A stretch of DNA of 33,571 bases from DASQGA01 sp038209555 (GTDB lineage: Bacteria > Actinomycetota > Thermoleophilia > Gaiellales > Gaiellaceae), in assembly GCA_038209555.1 (NCBI GenBank), contig JBBQXP010000024.1:1-33571 (forward strand). Direction: 5' to 3'. Positions 1-6,736 of the stretch are shown one piece after another (the first letter of the stretch is position 1; every line of letters begins with the position of its first letter). The position numbers were made by a program, and so were the translations under genes. The notes under the pieces are model-generated. The model saw only the letters and a program-made list of their open reading frames with translations, did not search any database and was not told the origin of the DNA.

Positions 1-26
1 CGAGTGCCTCGCCGACGATCGAAGAA

Positions 27-88
27 GGCGGACCGTTCGTGTGTTTGAGCCCGCCTCAAACAGGTAGGTAGCTCAAACGAGATCCGCC
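27..88 (+). promoter_or_regulatory. Structured leader before the first small gene
   Basis: GTTTGAG at 43-49 pairs with CTCAAAC at 55-61 (5-nt loop). The longer GTTTGAGC at 43-50 can instead pair with GCTCAAAC at 71-78. An outer GGCGGA (27-32) is complementary to TCCGCC (83-88). The three arms give two mutually exclusive folds just ahead of the Shine-Dalgarno AAGGAGG near 97-103. It could be a leader RNA fold or a DNA operator with a repeated half-site; the sequence alone does not decide. Confidence 0.35.
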
Positions 89-107
89 AAGTCTGAAAGG
101 AGGGACC

Positions 108-230
108 ATGGCGCAACGAAGAGAGCGCACGAAGGAGCAGCTCTACCGTGAGGCCAAGCGTCTCGGGGTTGCGGGCCGCTCGAAGATGAACAAGGGGCAG
201 CTCAAGGCTGCCGTCGATCGACGGAGCTAG
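108..230 (+). CDS. 40-residue Rho N-terminal-like (SAP-like) small protein
   Basis: The 40-residue product starts MAQRRERTKEQLYREAK and is very basic. The segment TKEQLYREAKRLGV followed by GRSKMNKGQLKAAV resembles the Rho_N fold (PF07498), a short helix-extended-helix motif with the pattern L-AK-LGI-G-SKM-K-EL. Small stand-alone Rho_N-like proteins are common in Actinobacteria; a nucleic-acid-binding role is inferred from the domain. The ATG follows a textbook Shine-Dalgarno, AAGGAGG, five to six bases upstream, which fixes the start. A candidate terminator begins eight bases after the stop, so it looks like a single-gene transcript. The family assignment rests on pattern only. Confidence 0.72.
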   Translation: MAQRRERTKEQLYREAKRLGVAGRSKMNKGQLKAAVDRRS

Positions 231-237
231 GCCTAGT

Positions 238-282
238 GCCGGGGAGCGCGGCTCGTCCGTCCTCCCCGGCCTTCATTCTTGG
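238..282 (+). terminator. Candidate intrinsic terminator of the Rho_N-like gene
   Basis: GCCGGGGAG at 238-246 pairs perfectly with CTCCCCGGC at 262-270 (9-bp stem, 15-nt loop), followed by the T-rich CTTCATTCTT. It sits eight bases after the stop codon of the small gene. The T-tract is imperfect and the loop long, so termination is likely but not certain. Confidence 0.5.
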
Positions 283-487
283 TCTGCCCTCTTCCATTCG
301 TTGGCCCGGCCGTCTGGTGAATCGCGCGGCACGGCTCGAGGGCGGCGACACGAGAGCCTCGCTCGAAGGAAGCGACTGCCGTCATGGGCCTTCTCGCGAT
401 GCTCGAGGGTTGGCGAGCTAGGACTGCGGCCCCGGGCGCTTGTGGAGCTCTTGAACAGCCGGACGCTCCGGCCGGCCGACGATGTCC

Positions 488-656
488 TGCCCCGATGGGC
501 AGACCCGGCCACTTAAACCGGGGCCGCACCGACGCCCTGCGGCAGGGCACGATGCGGCCCCGGAAACCTTCCCCCGGGACCCAACCTTCACGTTAGAGCC
601 CGCAGTCCTCGGGCGCAAGGTACGACGACGTTCATTCGTTTCCCGAATGGGAAACG
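488..656 (+). other. Array of four hairpins; candidate structured RNA
   Basis: Four stem-loops follow one another. (1) TGCCC/GGGCA at 488-492 and 497-501. (2) A compound hairpin with an 11-bp outer stem, CCGGGGCCGCA (518-528) with TGCGGCCCCGG (553-563), and an inner 6-bp stem, GCCCTG (534-539) with CAGGGC (543-548). (3) GCCCG/CGGGC at 598-602 and 610-614. (4) The 20-bp CGTTTCCCGAATGGGAAACG at 637-656. None has a T-tract. I do not recognise RNase P RNA, tmRNA, SRP RNA or a named riboswitch. The strand is unknown because the arms are symmetric; it is listed as plus only by convention. Confidence 0.4.
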
Positions 657-724
657 TGCTCTCTCGCAGGTGCGACCCCTCTGCGGCGAGTGTGGGCGCC
701 TGCTTGGCGTTGATCTCCGGGCGC

Positions 725-899
725 ATGGTCGTCTTCATCGGCCTCGTGAGCGCCGAAACCGACAGGATGATCGACGTCTTCCCCGACCCGAATCTGCGGA
801 AGCGATCCTGGCCGACAGCCTCGCCGATGAACCGGAGTGGGCGCCGCGCTCAAGGTCGAGCGGATCGAGCTCCAGGCCGGGTCGTCACTGAACCAGGGC
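725..899 (+). pseudogene. Possible decayed gene read in three frames
   Basis: Protein-like sequence with strong G/C third positions runs through three frames: from ATG 725, MVVFIGLVSAETDRMIDVF to about 796; then from 799, EAILADSLADEPEWAP to about 845; then from 846, ALKVERIELQAGS onward. Each junction behaves like the loss of one base. The joined sequence reads smoothly and no single frame does. It could be a small gene disabled by two frameshifts, a sequence with base-calling errors, or chance. I do not recognise the family, and there is no clear Shine-Dalgarno. Confidence 0.33.
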
Positions 900-948
900 G
901 TTTCCCCTGCGCGCGGACAGCGTCGAGACGCGGATTTCCTGGCAGCTG

Positions 949-1034
949 AGCGGGGCCGGACTACCCCACCTTTCCCCGGGAAAAAAGCTCTCCCCCTCGA
1001 GCAACCCTGAGGAGCTATCCGGCCCCGCTATCAG
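949..1034. repeat. Long inverted repeat with 11-12-bp perfect arms
   Basis: AGCGGGGCCGGA at 949-960 is the exact reverse complement of TCCGGCCCCGCT at 1018-1029. With a two-base bulge the stem can extend by CTGA (946-949) with TCAG (1031-1034). The 57-base interior holds C-rich single strands and an inner hairpin, AGCTC/GAGCT (986-990 with 1012-1016). Candidate structured RNA or compound terminator between the decayed gene and mreB. Confidence 0.45.
977..1016 (-). terminator. Candidate minus-strand intrinsic terminator
   Basis: Read on the minus strand, AGCTC (1016-1012) pairs with GAGCT (990-986) and is followed at once by a run of Ts (986-981). It lies about 300 bases past the mreB stop, so it could end the mreB transcript or a separate minus-strand RNA. 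The stem is short with a large interior, hence modest confidence. Confidence 0.4.
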
Positions 1035-1314
1035 TTAAGGATGCAAACGCCGCCGTTTTCTTTCGCCAGACGGCCAAATCTTTACGCGTTCCTTACGGCC
1101 GTGACGAACGGCCGCCCGGGGACGGTTGGCCGCGAGCAGGGGCGCTGCAAGCCGGAGGCCTTAGATCGCGTGACTTGGGGGAGCCCGTTTCGGCGGGTTC
1201 TCTCGAACCAACTGGTCTTGAAGCCGGTAAGGGTGAGGCTGCGCCACGATCCTAAGGCCAGCCGATCGCGCGCCAAAGCCCGGGTCCAGCCCGACAACAC
1301 CCTGCGCTAGACGG

Positions 1315-2403
1315 TCAGCGCACACGGAAATGAGCTGTCTGAACTGAGGGCCCGCCGTTCGTGCGGCGGACTCTCGAAGCCCGCGCGATCGTGTCGAACT
1401 CCTCGAGACTCTTGCCGGCGCCGGTCGCGACGCAGGTCAGGGGGTCTTCGACCTGGTGGACTGGCAGCCCCGTCTCCTGCCTCAGGAGCTCGTCTAGTCC
1501 GCGCAGAAGCGAGCCGCCGCCCACAAGGACAACGCCGCGGCTGGTGATGTCAGCCGCGAGCTCGGGCGGCGTCCGTTCGAGCGTGTCCCGAACACTGTCG
1601 ACGATTTGCGTCACGGGCCGCTCGAGGGCCCCCCGCACCTCGGCATCTGTGACCTGGACGCGCTTCACGAGGCCTGTGGCTATGTCCCGGCCCCGGATCT
1701 CGGCGGTTCCGTCCTGGCCGAGGTCCCACGCGGAGCCGATCTCGAGTTTGACCTCCTCGGCGCTCTCCGGCCCGATCAGAAGGTTGTGCTCACGCTTCGC
1801 AAGCGCCACGATCGCGTCGTCCATCTCGTAGCCGCCGACCCGGATCGACCGGGAGACGACGATGCTGCCCAGAGAGATGACGGCTACCTCGGTTGTACCG
1901 CCGCCGACGTCGACGACGAGGTTCCCGGTCGCCTCGTCGATCGGCAGCTCCGCGCCGATCGCGGCGGCCATGGGCTCGTCGATGAGGCATGCCTGTCGAG
2001 CTCCGGCCGCAAGGGTCGCTTCCTCGACCGCGCGCTCCTCAACGTCCGTGATCCCGCTAGGAACGCAGATGATCACGCGTGGGTACGGGAACCGGTTCCC
2101 GTGTGTCCGGCGGATGAAGTGGCGGAGCATCGACTCGGTCACCTCGAAGTCGGCAATGACGCCGTCTCGGAGCGGGCGGATCGCACGGATCGACGCGGGT
2201 GTCCGCCCGATCATGCGCTTGGCCTCGGCGCCGACAGCGTGGACGTCTCCCGTGGTGTCGTCGATGGCGACGACGGACGGCTCGAAGAGGACGATGCCTT
2301 CACCCCGGACGTAGACGACCGTGTTGGCGGTCCCGAGGTCGACCGCCATGTCGCGGTGTCCGAAACTGCTCAGATAGTTCAATAGTCCCATCGCTCCGCT
2401 CAA
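1315..2403 (-). CDS. mreB: Rod shape-determining actin homologue MreB
   Basis: At 362 residues it is slightly longer than typical MreB (about 340-345). It carries the actin/Hsp70 ATPase signatures: phosphate-1 DLGTANT (residues 22-28) and phosphate-2 VDVGGGTTEV (164-173), plus the MreB-typical CVPSGITDVEERAV (113-126). MreB forms membrane-associated filaments that guide lateral wall synthesis. The first possible start is TTG at 2403 with an AAGGG five bases or less upstream; ATG at 2391 would give a protein four residues shorter, closer to the usual N-terminus. No mreC, mreD or rodA is adjacent, so this may be a stand-alone paralogue. The 166-bp repeat lies directly upstream and its edge contributes to the AAGGG, so any promoter must lie within the repeat or in the upstream GH15 gene. 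Confidence 0.93.
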   Translation of the reverse strand: MSGAMGLLNYLSSFGHRDMAVDLGTANTVVYVRGEGIVLFEPSVVAIDDTTGDVHAVGAEAKRMIGRTPASIRAIRPLRDGVIADFEVTESMLRHFIRRTHGNRFPYPRVIICVPSGITDVEERAVEEATLAAGARQACLIDEPMAAAIGAELPIDEATGNLVVDVGGGTTEVAVISLGSIVVSRSIRVGGYEMDDAIVALAKREHNLLIGPESAEEVKLEIGSAWDLGQDGTAEIRGRDIATGLVKRVQVTDAEVRGALERPVTQIVDSVRDTLERTPPELAADITSRGVVLVGGGSLLRGLDELLRQETGLPVHQVEDPLTCVATGAGKSLEEFDTIARASRVRRTNGGPSVQTAHFRVR

Positions 2404-2410
2404 CGGCCCT

Positions 2411-2576
2411 TGATGGTTGGCCGGTAATTGGCGTGCCCACGGGGACGGTCCGGACCAAGCCAGGGTGCGCCATCGCCCGCAGGCAAGGCTAGAAGCCTTG
2501 ACAAGGGCGAGGGTGTGGCCTGGCGTCGCGTCTGGGCCGCCAGCCGAGGGTGCGGTACTTGTCGGTCAACCATCTA
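2411..2576 (-). repeat. Palindromic 166-bp dispersed repeat, copy 1
   Basis: This 166-base element matches the reverse complement of 10968-11133 with about 22 mismatches by hand count and an indel only at the tips, about 87% identity. Its ends are inverted repeats (GATGGTTGGCCGGTAATT at one end, the complement of GACCGACAAGTACCGC-type sequence less well kept at the other), and the centre is a perfect hairpin, CAAGGCT-AGA-AGCCTTG (2484-2500). It resembles a MITE or a large REP/BIME-type element and encodes no transposase. Its last three bases, read on the minus strand, are the TAG stop of the GH15 gene. Strand is arbitrary, set opposite to copy 2. Confidence 0.85.
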
Positions 2577-4424
2577 ACCGAGCTGTCGGTCCAGGTTGAC
2601 CGCGGCGCTGATCAGGGAGAGGTGCGTAAACGCCTGGGGGAAGTTCCCCAGCTGCTCCCCTGTCGGCCCGATCTCCTCCGCGAATAGACCAAGGTGGTTC
2701 GCATACGTGAGCATCTTCTCGAATGCGAGCCGCGCCTCGTCCACCCGCCCCGCTCGCGCGAGTGCCTCGACGTACCAGAAGGAGCAGATCGAGAAGGTGC
2801 CCTCGTCGCCCTCGAGACCGTCGGGTGAGGCCTTCGTGTTGTACCGGTAGACGAGGCTGTCGGAGACGAGCTCCTCCGTGATCGCGGCGAGCGTCGAGAG
2901 CCAGCGAGGATCGGTCGGGGAGATGAACTTGACGAGCGGCATGAGCAGATTCGACGCGTCGAGGACGTCGGTCTCGTAGGACTGGATGAAGGCGCCCCGC
3001 TCCTCGTTCCAGCCTTTCTCCATGATCTGGTTGTAGATCGCGTCACGGGCCGCCATCCACTTGACGAGATCCGCCGGCAGGCCGCGCTGCCGGGCGACCC
3101 GGATCGCGCGCTCGACGGCGACCCAGCACATGAGACGCGAGAAAGTGAAGTGCTTCTTGCCTCCGCGCGTCTCCCAGATGCCTTCGTCGGGCCGGTCCCA
3201 GTTCTCGAGCACCCAGTCGATGACGCGGCAGACCGACATCCAAGCGTCGTGTGAGATCGGCTTTCCGTGCTTGTTGTAGAGGTAGACCGAGTCCATCATC
3301 TCGCCGTAGATGTCGAGCTGAAGCTGATCCGCGGCGCCGTTCCCGATCCTGACGGGCCCGGAGCCCCGGTAACCCTCGAGGTGGTCGAGGATGACCTCGG
3401 GGAGCTCCGAACGCCCATCGATGCCGTACATGATCTGGAGCGGGCCCGACTCCCCTTGCATGCGTTCCGTGAGACGGGCGTCGAGCCAGTCCATGAACGC
3501 CTCCGCCTCCTCGGTGAACCCGAGCCTGAGCAGCGCGTAGAGCGAGAAAGCTGCGTCGCGAATCCACGTGTAGCGGTAGTCCCAGTTCCGCACACCCCCG
3601 AGCTGCTCCGGGAGGCTGGTCGTCGGCGCGGCGACGATCGCGCCTGTCGGCTGGTAGGTGAGGAGCTTCAGCGTCAGGGCTGAGCGGTAGACCATCTCCC
3701 GCCAGCGCCCCTGGTAGCGGCAGTGGCGCACCCACCGGCGCCAGTACTCCACGGTGCGCTCGAAGAGCTCGCGCGTCTCCAGTTCGGAGTGGACGTGGGT
3801 CTCGTAGGTCTCGTCCACGCTCTCGAGCGTGAAGGTGGCGGTTTCGCCCTCCCGGAGAGAGAACTCGGCCTCAACACCCCTCTCCGTTCGGGCGAGCGCA
3901 ACGGCCGAGTCGAGGGCGAGCGAGAGCGCCGGAGTGTGGAAGACGACGCCGCCGTCGAAGACGTGCGCCTCGTGCTCGGCGCGGCCGTAGTCGAATCGCG
4001 GCTCAAGCTCGAGCCGGAGGCTCATCGCGCCGCGAACGGCCATGAGGCGCCGGATGACTCGTTGGCGGTGCTCGCTGCCACGCTCGCTGACCGGCATGAA
4101 GTCCTGCATCTCGACGACGCCCTCCGGTGTCAGGAAGCGCGTGATCAGGACGTTTGTGTCCGGGAAGTACAGCTGCTTCGACGTTCCTCCCGAGACGGCG
4201 GGGGCGATGCGCCAGTGGCCTCCGCGATCCTTGTCGAGGATGGACGCAAAGACACTGGGCGCGTCGAAGCGGCCGGGGCAGTACCAGTCGATCGTGCCGT
4301 CGGTCCCGACCAGGGCGACCGAATGGAGGTCGCCGATCACGCCGTGCTCCGCGATCGGGAGGTAGTCCGGCCGGCTCGAACTGGCGGTGATCGGACCCTC
4401 GACGGCTGCGACCGGGTCGGCCAT
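2574..4424 (-). CDS. Glycoside hydrolase family 15 (glucoamylase or trehalase)
   Basis: The 616-residue product has the two-part layout of bacterial GH15: an N-terminal beta-sandwich starting IAEHGVIGDLHSVALV, and a C-terminal (alpha/alpha)6 barrel. Recognisable blocks are GVRNWDYRYTWIRDA, the IMYGIDG/LPE/HLEGY stretch followed by VRIGNGAADQLQLDIYGE, and EGDEGTFSICSFW, where the Glu of EGTF is the expected catalytic base. Family members hydrolyse alpha-glucosidic bonds from non-reducing ends; in Actinobacteria several are trehalases, and the sequence alone does not separate the two activities. No signal peptide is seen, so it is cytoplasmic. Start ATG 4424 lacks a clear Shine-Dalgarno. Its stop codon is formed by the tip of the repeat. 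A glucose dehydrogenase is nearby, divergent, which fits glucose release and oxidation. Confidence 0.9.
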   Translation of the reverse strand: MADPVAAVEGPITASSSRPDYLPIAEHGVIGDLHSVALVGTDGTIDWYCPGRFDAPSVFASILDKDRGGHWRIAPAVSGGTSKQLYFPDTNVLITRFLTPEGVVEMQDFMPVSERGSEHRQRVIRRLMAVRGAMSLRLELEPRFDYGRAEHEAHVFDGGVVFHTPALSLALDSAVALARTERGVEAEFSLREGETATFTLESVDETYETHVHSELETRELFERTVEYWRRWVRHCRYQGRWREMVYRSALTLKLLTYQPTGAIVAAPTTSLPEQLGGVRNWDYRYTWIRDAAFSLYALLRLGFTEEAEAFMDWLDARLTERMQGESGPLQIMYGIDGRSELPEVILDHLEGYRGSGPVRIGNGAADQLQLDIYGEMMDSVYLYNKHGKPISHDAWMSVCRVIDWVLENWDRPDEGIWETRGGKKHFTFSRLMCWVAVERAIRVARQRGLPADLVKWMAARDAIYNQIMEKGWNEERGAFIQSYETDVLDASNLLMPLVKFISPTDPRWLSTLAAITEELVSDSLVYRYNTKASPDGLEGDEGTFSICSFWYVEALARAGRVDEARLAFEKMLTYANHLGLFAEEIGPTGEQLGNFPQAFTHLSLISAAVNLDRQLG

Positions 4425-4463
4425 GGCGTCAGTCTGGGCCTCGGAGGCCCCGGTTACAAGCTC

Positions 4464-4670
4464 TTAAGCGGCTTCGCCGACCCCGGAGGGGAGGTAGTCG
4501 CGGGGGTTGTTGAACGCTGTGAGCGCCTCCTCCTTGGGCACGTCTACGACGACGGTCTCGTCCCTCTCCTCGTCCCGGAATCGAAGCACCGTCTGGTCGC
4601 GTGCCGAGTCCCACATCAGGCGGACGACACAGCTGCCGTCGTTTCGGCTCGCGAGCTCTCGGAGGGTCAC
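4464..4670 (-). CDS. Small conserved protein of unknown function (68 aa)
   Basis: A 68-residue cytoplasmic protein beginning from GTG 4670. It reads as one compact alpha/beta unit: a strand CVVRLMWDSARDQTVLRF, an acidic turn with DEERDETVVVDVP, and a C-terminal helix KEEALTAFNNPRDYL. Short proteins of this pattern (strand with W/D, then VPxExALxAFxxP) are familiar in Actinobacteria but I know no function. It lies 39 bp upstream of the GH15 gene on the same strand and 61 bp from the divergent glucose dehydrogenase. The codon third positions and the coherent pattern favour a real gene. Confidence 0.6.
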   Translation of the reverse strand: MTLRELASRNDGSCVVRLMWDSARDQTVLRFRDEERDETVVVDVPKEEALTAFNNPRDYLPSGVGEAA

Positions 4671-4731
4671 GTCCGGAACTTATCTCGTGCTGAGCCGTCT
4701 TAATCGGGCCGCAAGGTTAAGAATTGGTTGA

Positions 4732-5832
4732 GTGAAGGCAATCGCGGTTCATCCAGGCAAGGCCCACTCGATGCACCTCGAAGACGTCCCGGAACCCTCG
4801 CTCGACGACGTGGACCGCGGGCGCGGCGTCCTCGTCAAGGTGATCCGGGTCGGGGTCGACGGGACGGACAAGGAGATCAACGAGGCCGAGTACGGCGCGG
4901 CGCCGGAGGGGTTCGACTACCTCGTGACGGGCCACGAGAGCTTCGGGGAGGTGCTCGACGCGGGTCCAAACGTCAGGGCCTCACTCCGGCCCGGCACCCT
5001 CGTCGTCGCGACCGTGCGCAGGCCGGGCTCGAGCCCCTACGACCGGATCGGGCTCCAGGACATGACGACCGACGACGTTTACTACGAGCGCGGCATCAAC
5101 CTCCTGCACGGCTTTCTTACCGAGCGTTACGTCGAGGACGAGACCTATATCGTGCCGCTCCCGGATTCACTCCGGGAGGTGGGCGTCCTCCTGGAGCCGC
5201 TCTCGGTCTCGGAGAAAGGGCTGAACCAGGCCTACGAGATCCAGCGGCGTCTCAAGATCTGGAAGCCGGGGCGGGCGGCTGTGCTCGGATCGGGAACGAT
5301 CGGCCTTCTTTGTACGCTGGCGTTGCGCCTCCGCGGGGTCGATGTCACGTGCTTCTCGAAACGGAAGCCGCCGTACTTGAACAGCCGGCTCGTGGAGGAG
5401 CTGGGCGCCGCCTACGTGAGCTCCGAGGAAGCTTCGCTCTCCGACACCAGCGCCGAGCATGGGCCGTTCGACCTGATCTTCGAGGCGACCGGCTTCAGCC
5501 CGCTGGCGTTCGAGGCCGCAGAAGTATGCGCGAAGAACGGCGTCCTGGTGCTCGCGAGCGTTACCGGCGGCGACCGGAAGGTTGAGATTCCGAGTGACAA
5601 GATCAACCAGGGTTTCGTGCTCGGCAACAAGGTCATGGTCGGGACCGTGAACGCTTCCCGGGACGACTTTGACCGGGGCGTCACCGACCTGGTCAGGGCG
5701 GAGGCCTTCTATCCGGGCTGGCTCGCGAAGCTCCTGACGACGCCGATCGACGGCCTCGACAGCTACGAGGAGATGCTGCTTCACCTGACCCAGGACGACG
5801 ATGCGATCAAGGTCTTCGTCGAGGTCGGGTAG
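4732..5832 (+). CDS. gdh: Glucose 1-dehydrogenase, medium-chain archaeal type
   Basis: This 366-residue member of the zinc-dependent medium-chain dehydrogenase family closely follows the archaeal glucose dehydrogenase plan: N-terminal catalytic domain with RVGVDGTDKEI (residues 39-49), TGHESFGEV (66-74) and LLEPLS (153-158), then a Rossmann domain with GSGTIG (186-191). It should oxidise glucose to gluconolactone using NAD(P)+, the first step of a non-phosphorylative route. The zinc-ligand position that is Cys in most MDR enzymes is Asp here (D43), as in haloarchaeal glucose dehydrogenase; H68, E69 and E155 fill the other ligand positions. Starts at GTG. The neighbouring GH15 hydrolase could supply glucose. 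Substrate is inferred from family resemblance. Confidence 0.85.
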   Translation: MKAIAVHPGKAHSMHLEDVPEPSLDDVDRGRGVLVKVIRVGVDGTDKEINEAEYGAAPEGFDYLVTGHESFGEVLDAGPNVRASLRPGTLVVATVRRPGSSPYDRIGLQDMTTDDVYYERGINLLHGFLTERYVEDETYIVPLPDSLREVGVLLEPLSVSEKGLNQAYEIQRRLKIWKPGRAAVLGSGTIGLLCTLALRLRGVDVTCFSKRKPPYLNSRLVEELGAAYVSSEEASLSDTSAEHGPFDLIFEATGFSPLAFEAAEVCAKNGVLVLASVTGGDRKVEIPSDKINQGFVLGNKVMVGTVNASRDDFDRGVTDLVRAEAFYPGWLAKLLTTPIDGLDSYEEMLLHLTQDDDAIKVFVEVG

Positions 5833-5876
5833 TTCCGGGTCTAGCGCTTTTCGTCGGAAGCACACACACTCAGACG

Positions 5877-6119
5877 GTGGCGGAGATTTTCGGCGTCGGC
5901 GCAGTACTCATGTTCGGGGCGTTCGTCCTGAGCGGCGCTTTGCCCTTGCTCGTCTCCCCAGCGCGCTGGCCCGCACGCGGCGCGCGCTGGATCGTCTGGG
6001 GGCGGCTCCCGCATCATCCGCGGCCCTCCAACCTGGAGATCCGCTTCTGGGCAAGTGTGTGGGCCGCGATCGTGCTCATGTTCCTCGGCGTGGCCCTTGC
6101 CGCCATCCTGATCGCTTAA
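5877..6119 (+). CDS. Small two-helix membrane protein
   Basis: An 80-residue protein from GTG 5877. Two hydrophobic helices are clear: residues 4-26 (IFGVGAVLMFGAFVLSGALP) and about 57-79 (FWASVWAAIVLMFLGVALAA). Between them is a basic, Pro/Trp-rich loop (SPARWPARGARWIVWGRLPHH). I do not recognise a family. It follows glucose dehydrogenase by 44 bp. Its TAA stop shares the TTAA palindrome at 6116-6119 with the stop of the converging cyclase gene, a 4-bp tail-to-tail overlap. Confidence 0.65.
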   Translation: MAEIFGVGAVLMFGAFVLSGALPLLVSPARWPARGARWIVWGRLPHHPRPSNLEIRFWASVWAAIVLMFLGVALAAILIA

Positions 6120-6736
6120 TCGCGGAGCAGGATCGCACGGGCAGGCGCGCCGTCGGAGCCGACGAGCCAAAGCGGCAGGCAGACGAGCATGTAGGCACCA
6201 GGATCGACCCTGCGGAAGTCGAGCCCCTCGACCGCGACGACTCCGGCTCCCAGCAGCTCGCGGTGGGCTTCCTGGTCTCCCACGGATAGATAGTCGATGC
6301 CGACCAGGTGAACCCCATGCTCGACCAGGAAGCGTGCGCCGTCGCCGGTCAGCCGTATGAAGTCGCGTGTGAAGTCGTCTCGGGCCCAAAGCTCCGAGTT
6401 CGGCGTCTTCAGGAGGAGGCGCTCGAGACCGCTGGGCAGGTCGAGGCTTTCGAGCGAGGCCGCGTCGATCGGCCCAGTGAGGCTCGTGGCGTCGACGACT
6501 TGCGCGGGACCGACGAGCACGTCGAGTGGGAGCGTCTCGGCGCCGGCTCCGTCGGGCAGGAAGTGGAGCGGAGCGTCGACGTGGGTGCCGGTGTGGACGC
6601 CGAAGTCGAGGCGGCTAACGTTCGCGTCGGCGCCCTCCTCGATCGACTGCGCGCGGGACAGGTGGACACCTGGATTGCCGTCGTAGATCGGCATGCCCTC
6701 CCGGATCTGGACGCTGACGTCGAGGATCTGGCTCAC
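6116..6736 (-). CDS. Cyclase/kynurenine formamidase family metal hydrolase
   Basis: The 206-residue product belongs to the cyclase family (PF04199), which includes arylformamidases (KynB), isatin hydrolases and related amidohydrolases. The hallmark metal-binding motif is HTGTHVDAPLHF at 48-59 (H48, H52, D54, H58), and a conserved block LVGIDYLSVG follows later. The usual length is 200-220 residues. It starts at GTG 6736, overlapping by GTGA the stop of the upstream HAD gene, so the two are translationally coupled. No tryptophan-degradation gene is near, so kynurenine formamidase is not proven and the substrate is open. Confidence 0.82.
   Translation of the reverse strand: MSQILDVSVQIREGMPIYDGNPGVHLSRAQSIEEGADANVSRLDFGVHTGTHVDAPLHFLPDGAGAETLPLDVLVGPAQVVDATSLTGPIDAASLESLDLPSGLERLLLKTPNSELWARDDFTRDFIRLTGDGARFLVEHGVHLVGIDYLSVGDQEAHRELLGAGVVAVEGLDFRRVDPGAYMLVCLPLWLVGSDGAPARAILLRD

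Larger units (their letters stand above)
231..1314. other. 1.1-kb intergenic region without an intact gene
   Basis: No open frame here reads like a conserved protein. What it holds: a terminator-like hairpin (238-270), four consecutive hairpins at 488-656, a possible frameshifted gene at 725-899, and an inverted repeat with 11-12-bp arms at 949-1029 enclosing a minus-strand terminator-like hairpin. From 1030 to 1314 there are further short hairpins: CGGCCGT/ACGGCCG at 1096-1114, and two competing ones, AGCCCG/CGGGTT (1182-1199) and GGTTC/GAACC (1196-1209). Positions 283-487 show nothing I can name. The region lies downstream of both flanking genes, which converge on it, so any promoter in it would serve a non-coding RNA or an undetected gene. 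Confidence 0.6.

Noticed and set aside
1..62. 3' end of a protein gene entering from the left edge
   Set aside because: All three plus frames stop by about position 69 and none shows a convincing pattern; too short to call.
482..949. A 155-residue open frame across the hairpin array
   Set aside because: Compositionally random and crosses four strong hairpins; only the short segment from 725 looks coding.
1030..1314. RNase P RNA, tmRNA or riboswitch in the stem-rich stretch beside mreB
   Set aside because: I looked for the conserved RNase P and tmRNA blocks on both strands and saw none; the hairpins are too small to name.
2417..2599. An open frame through repeat copy 1 whose translation resembles one through copy 2 (around 10968-11133, minus strand)
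   Set aside because: The similarity follows from the DNA repeat itself; the frames start and stop outside it at unrelated places, have no ribosome site, and the 50-bp form destroys the frame.
3043..3735. Several long open frames antisense or out of frame within the GH15, serA, ilvE and PBP genes
   Set aside because: Typical shadows in high-GC DNA; the true frames carry the catalytic motifs.
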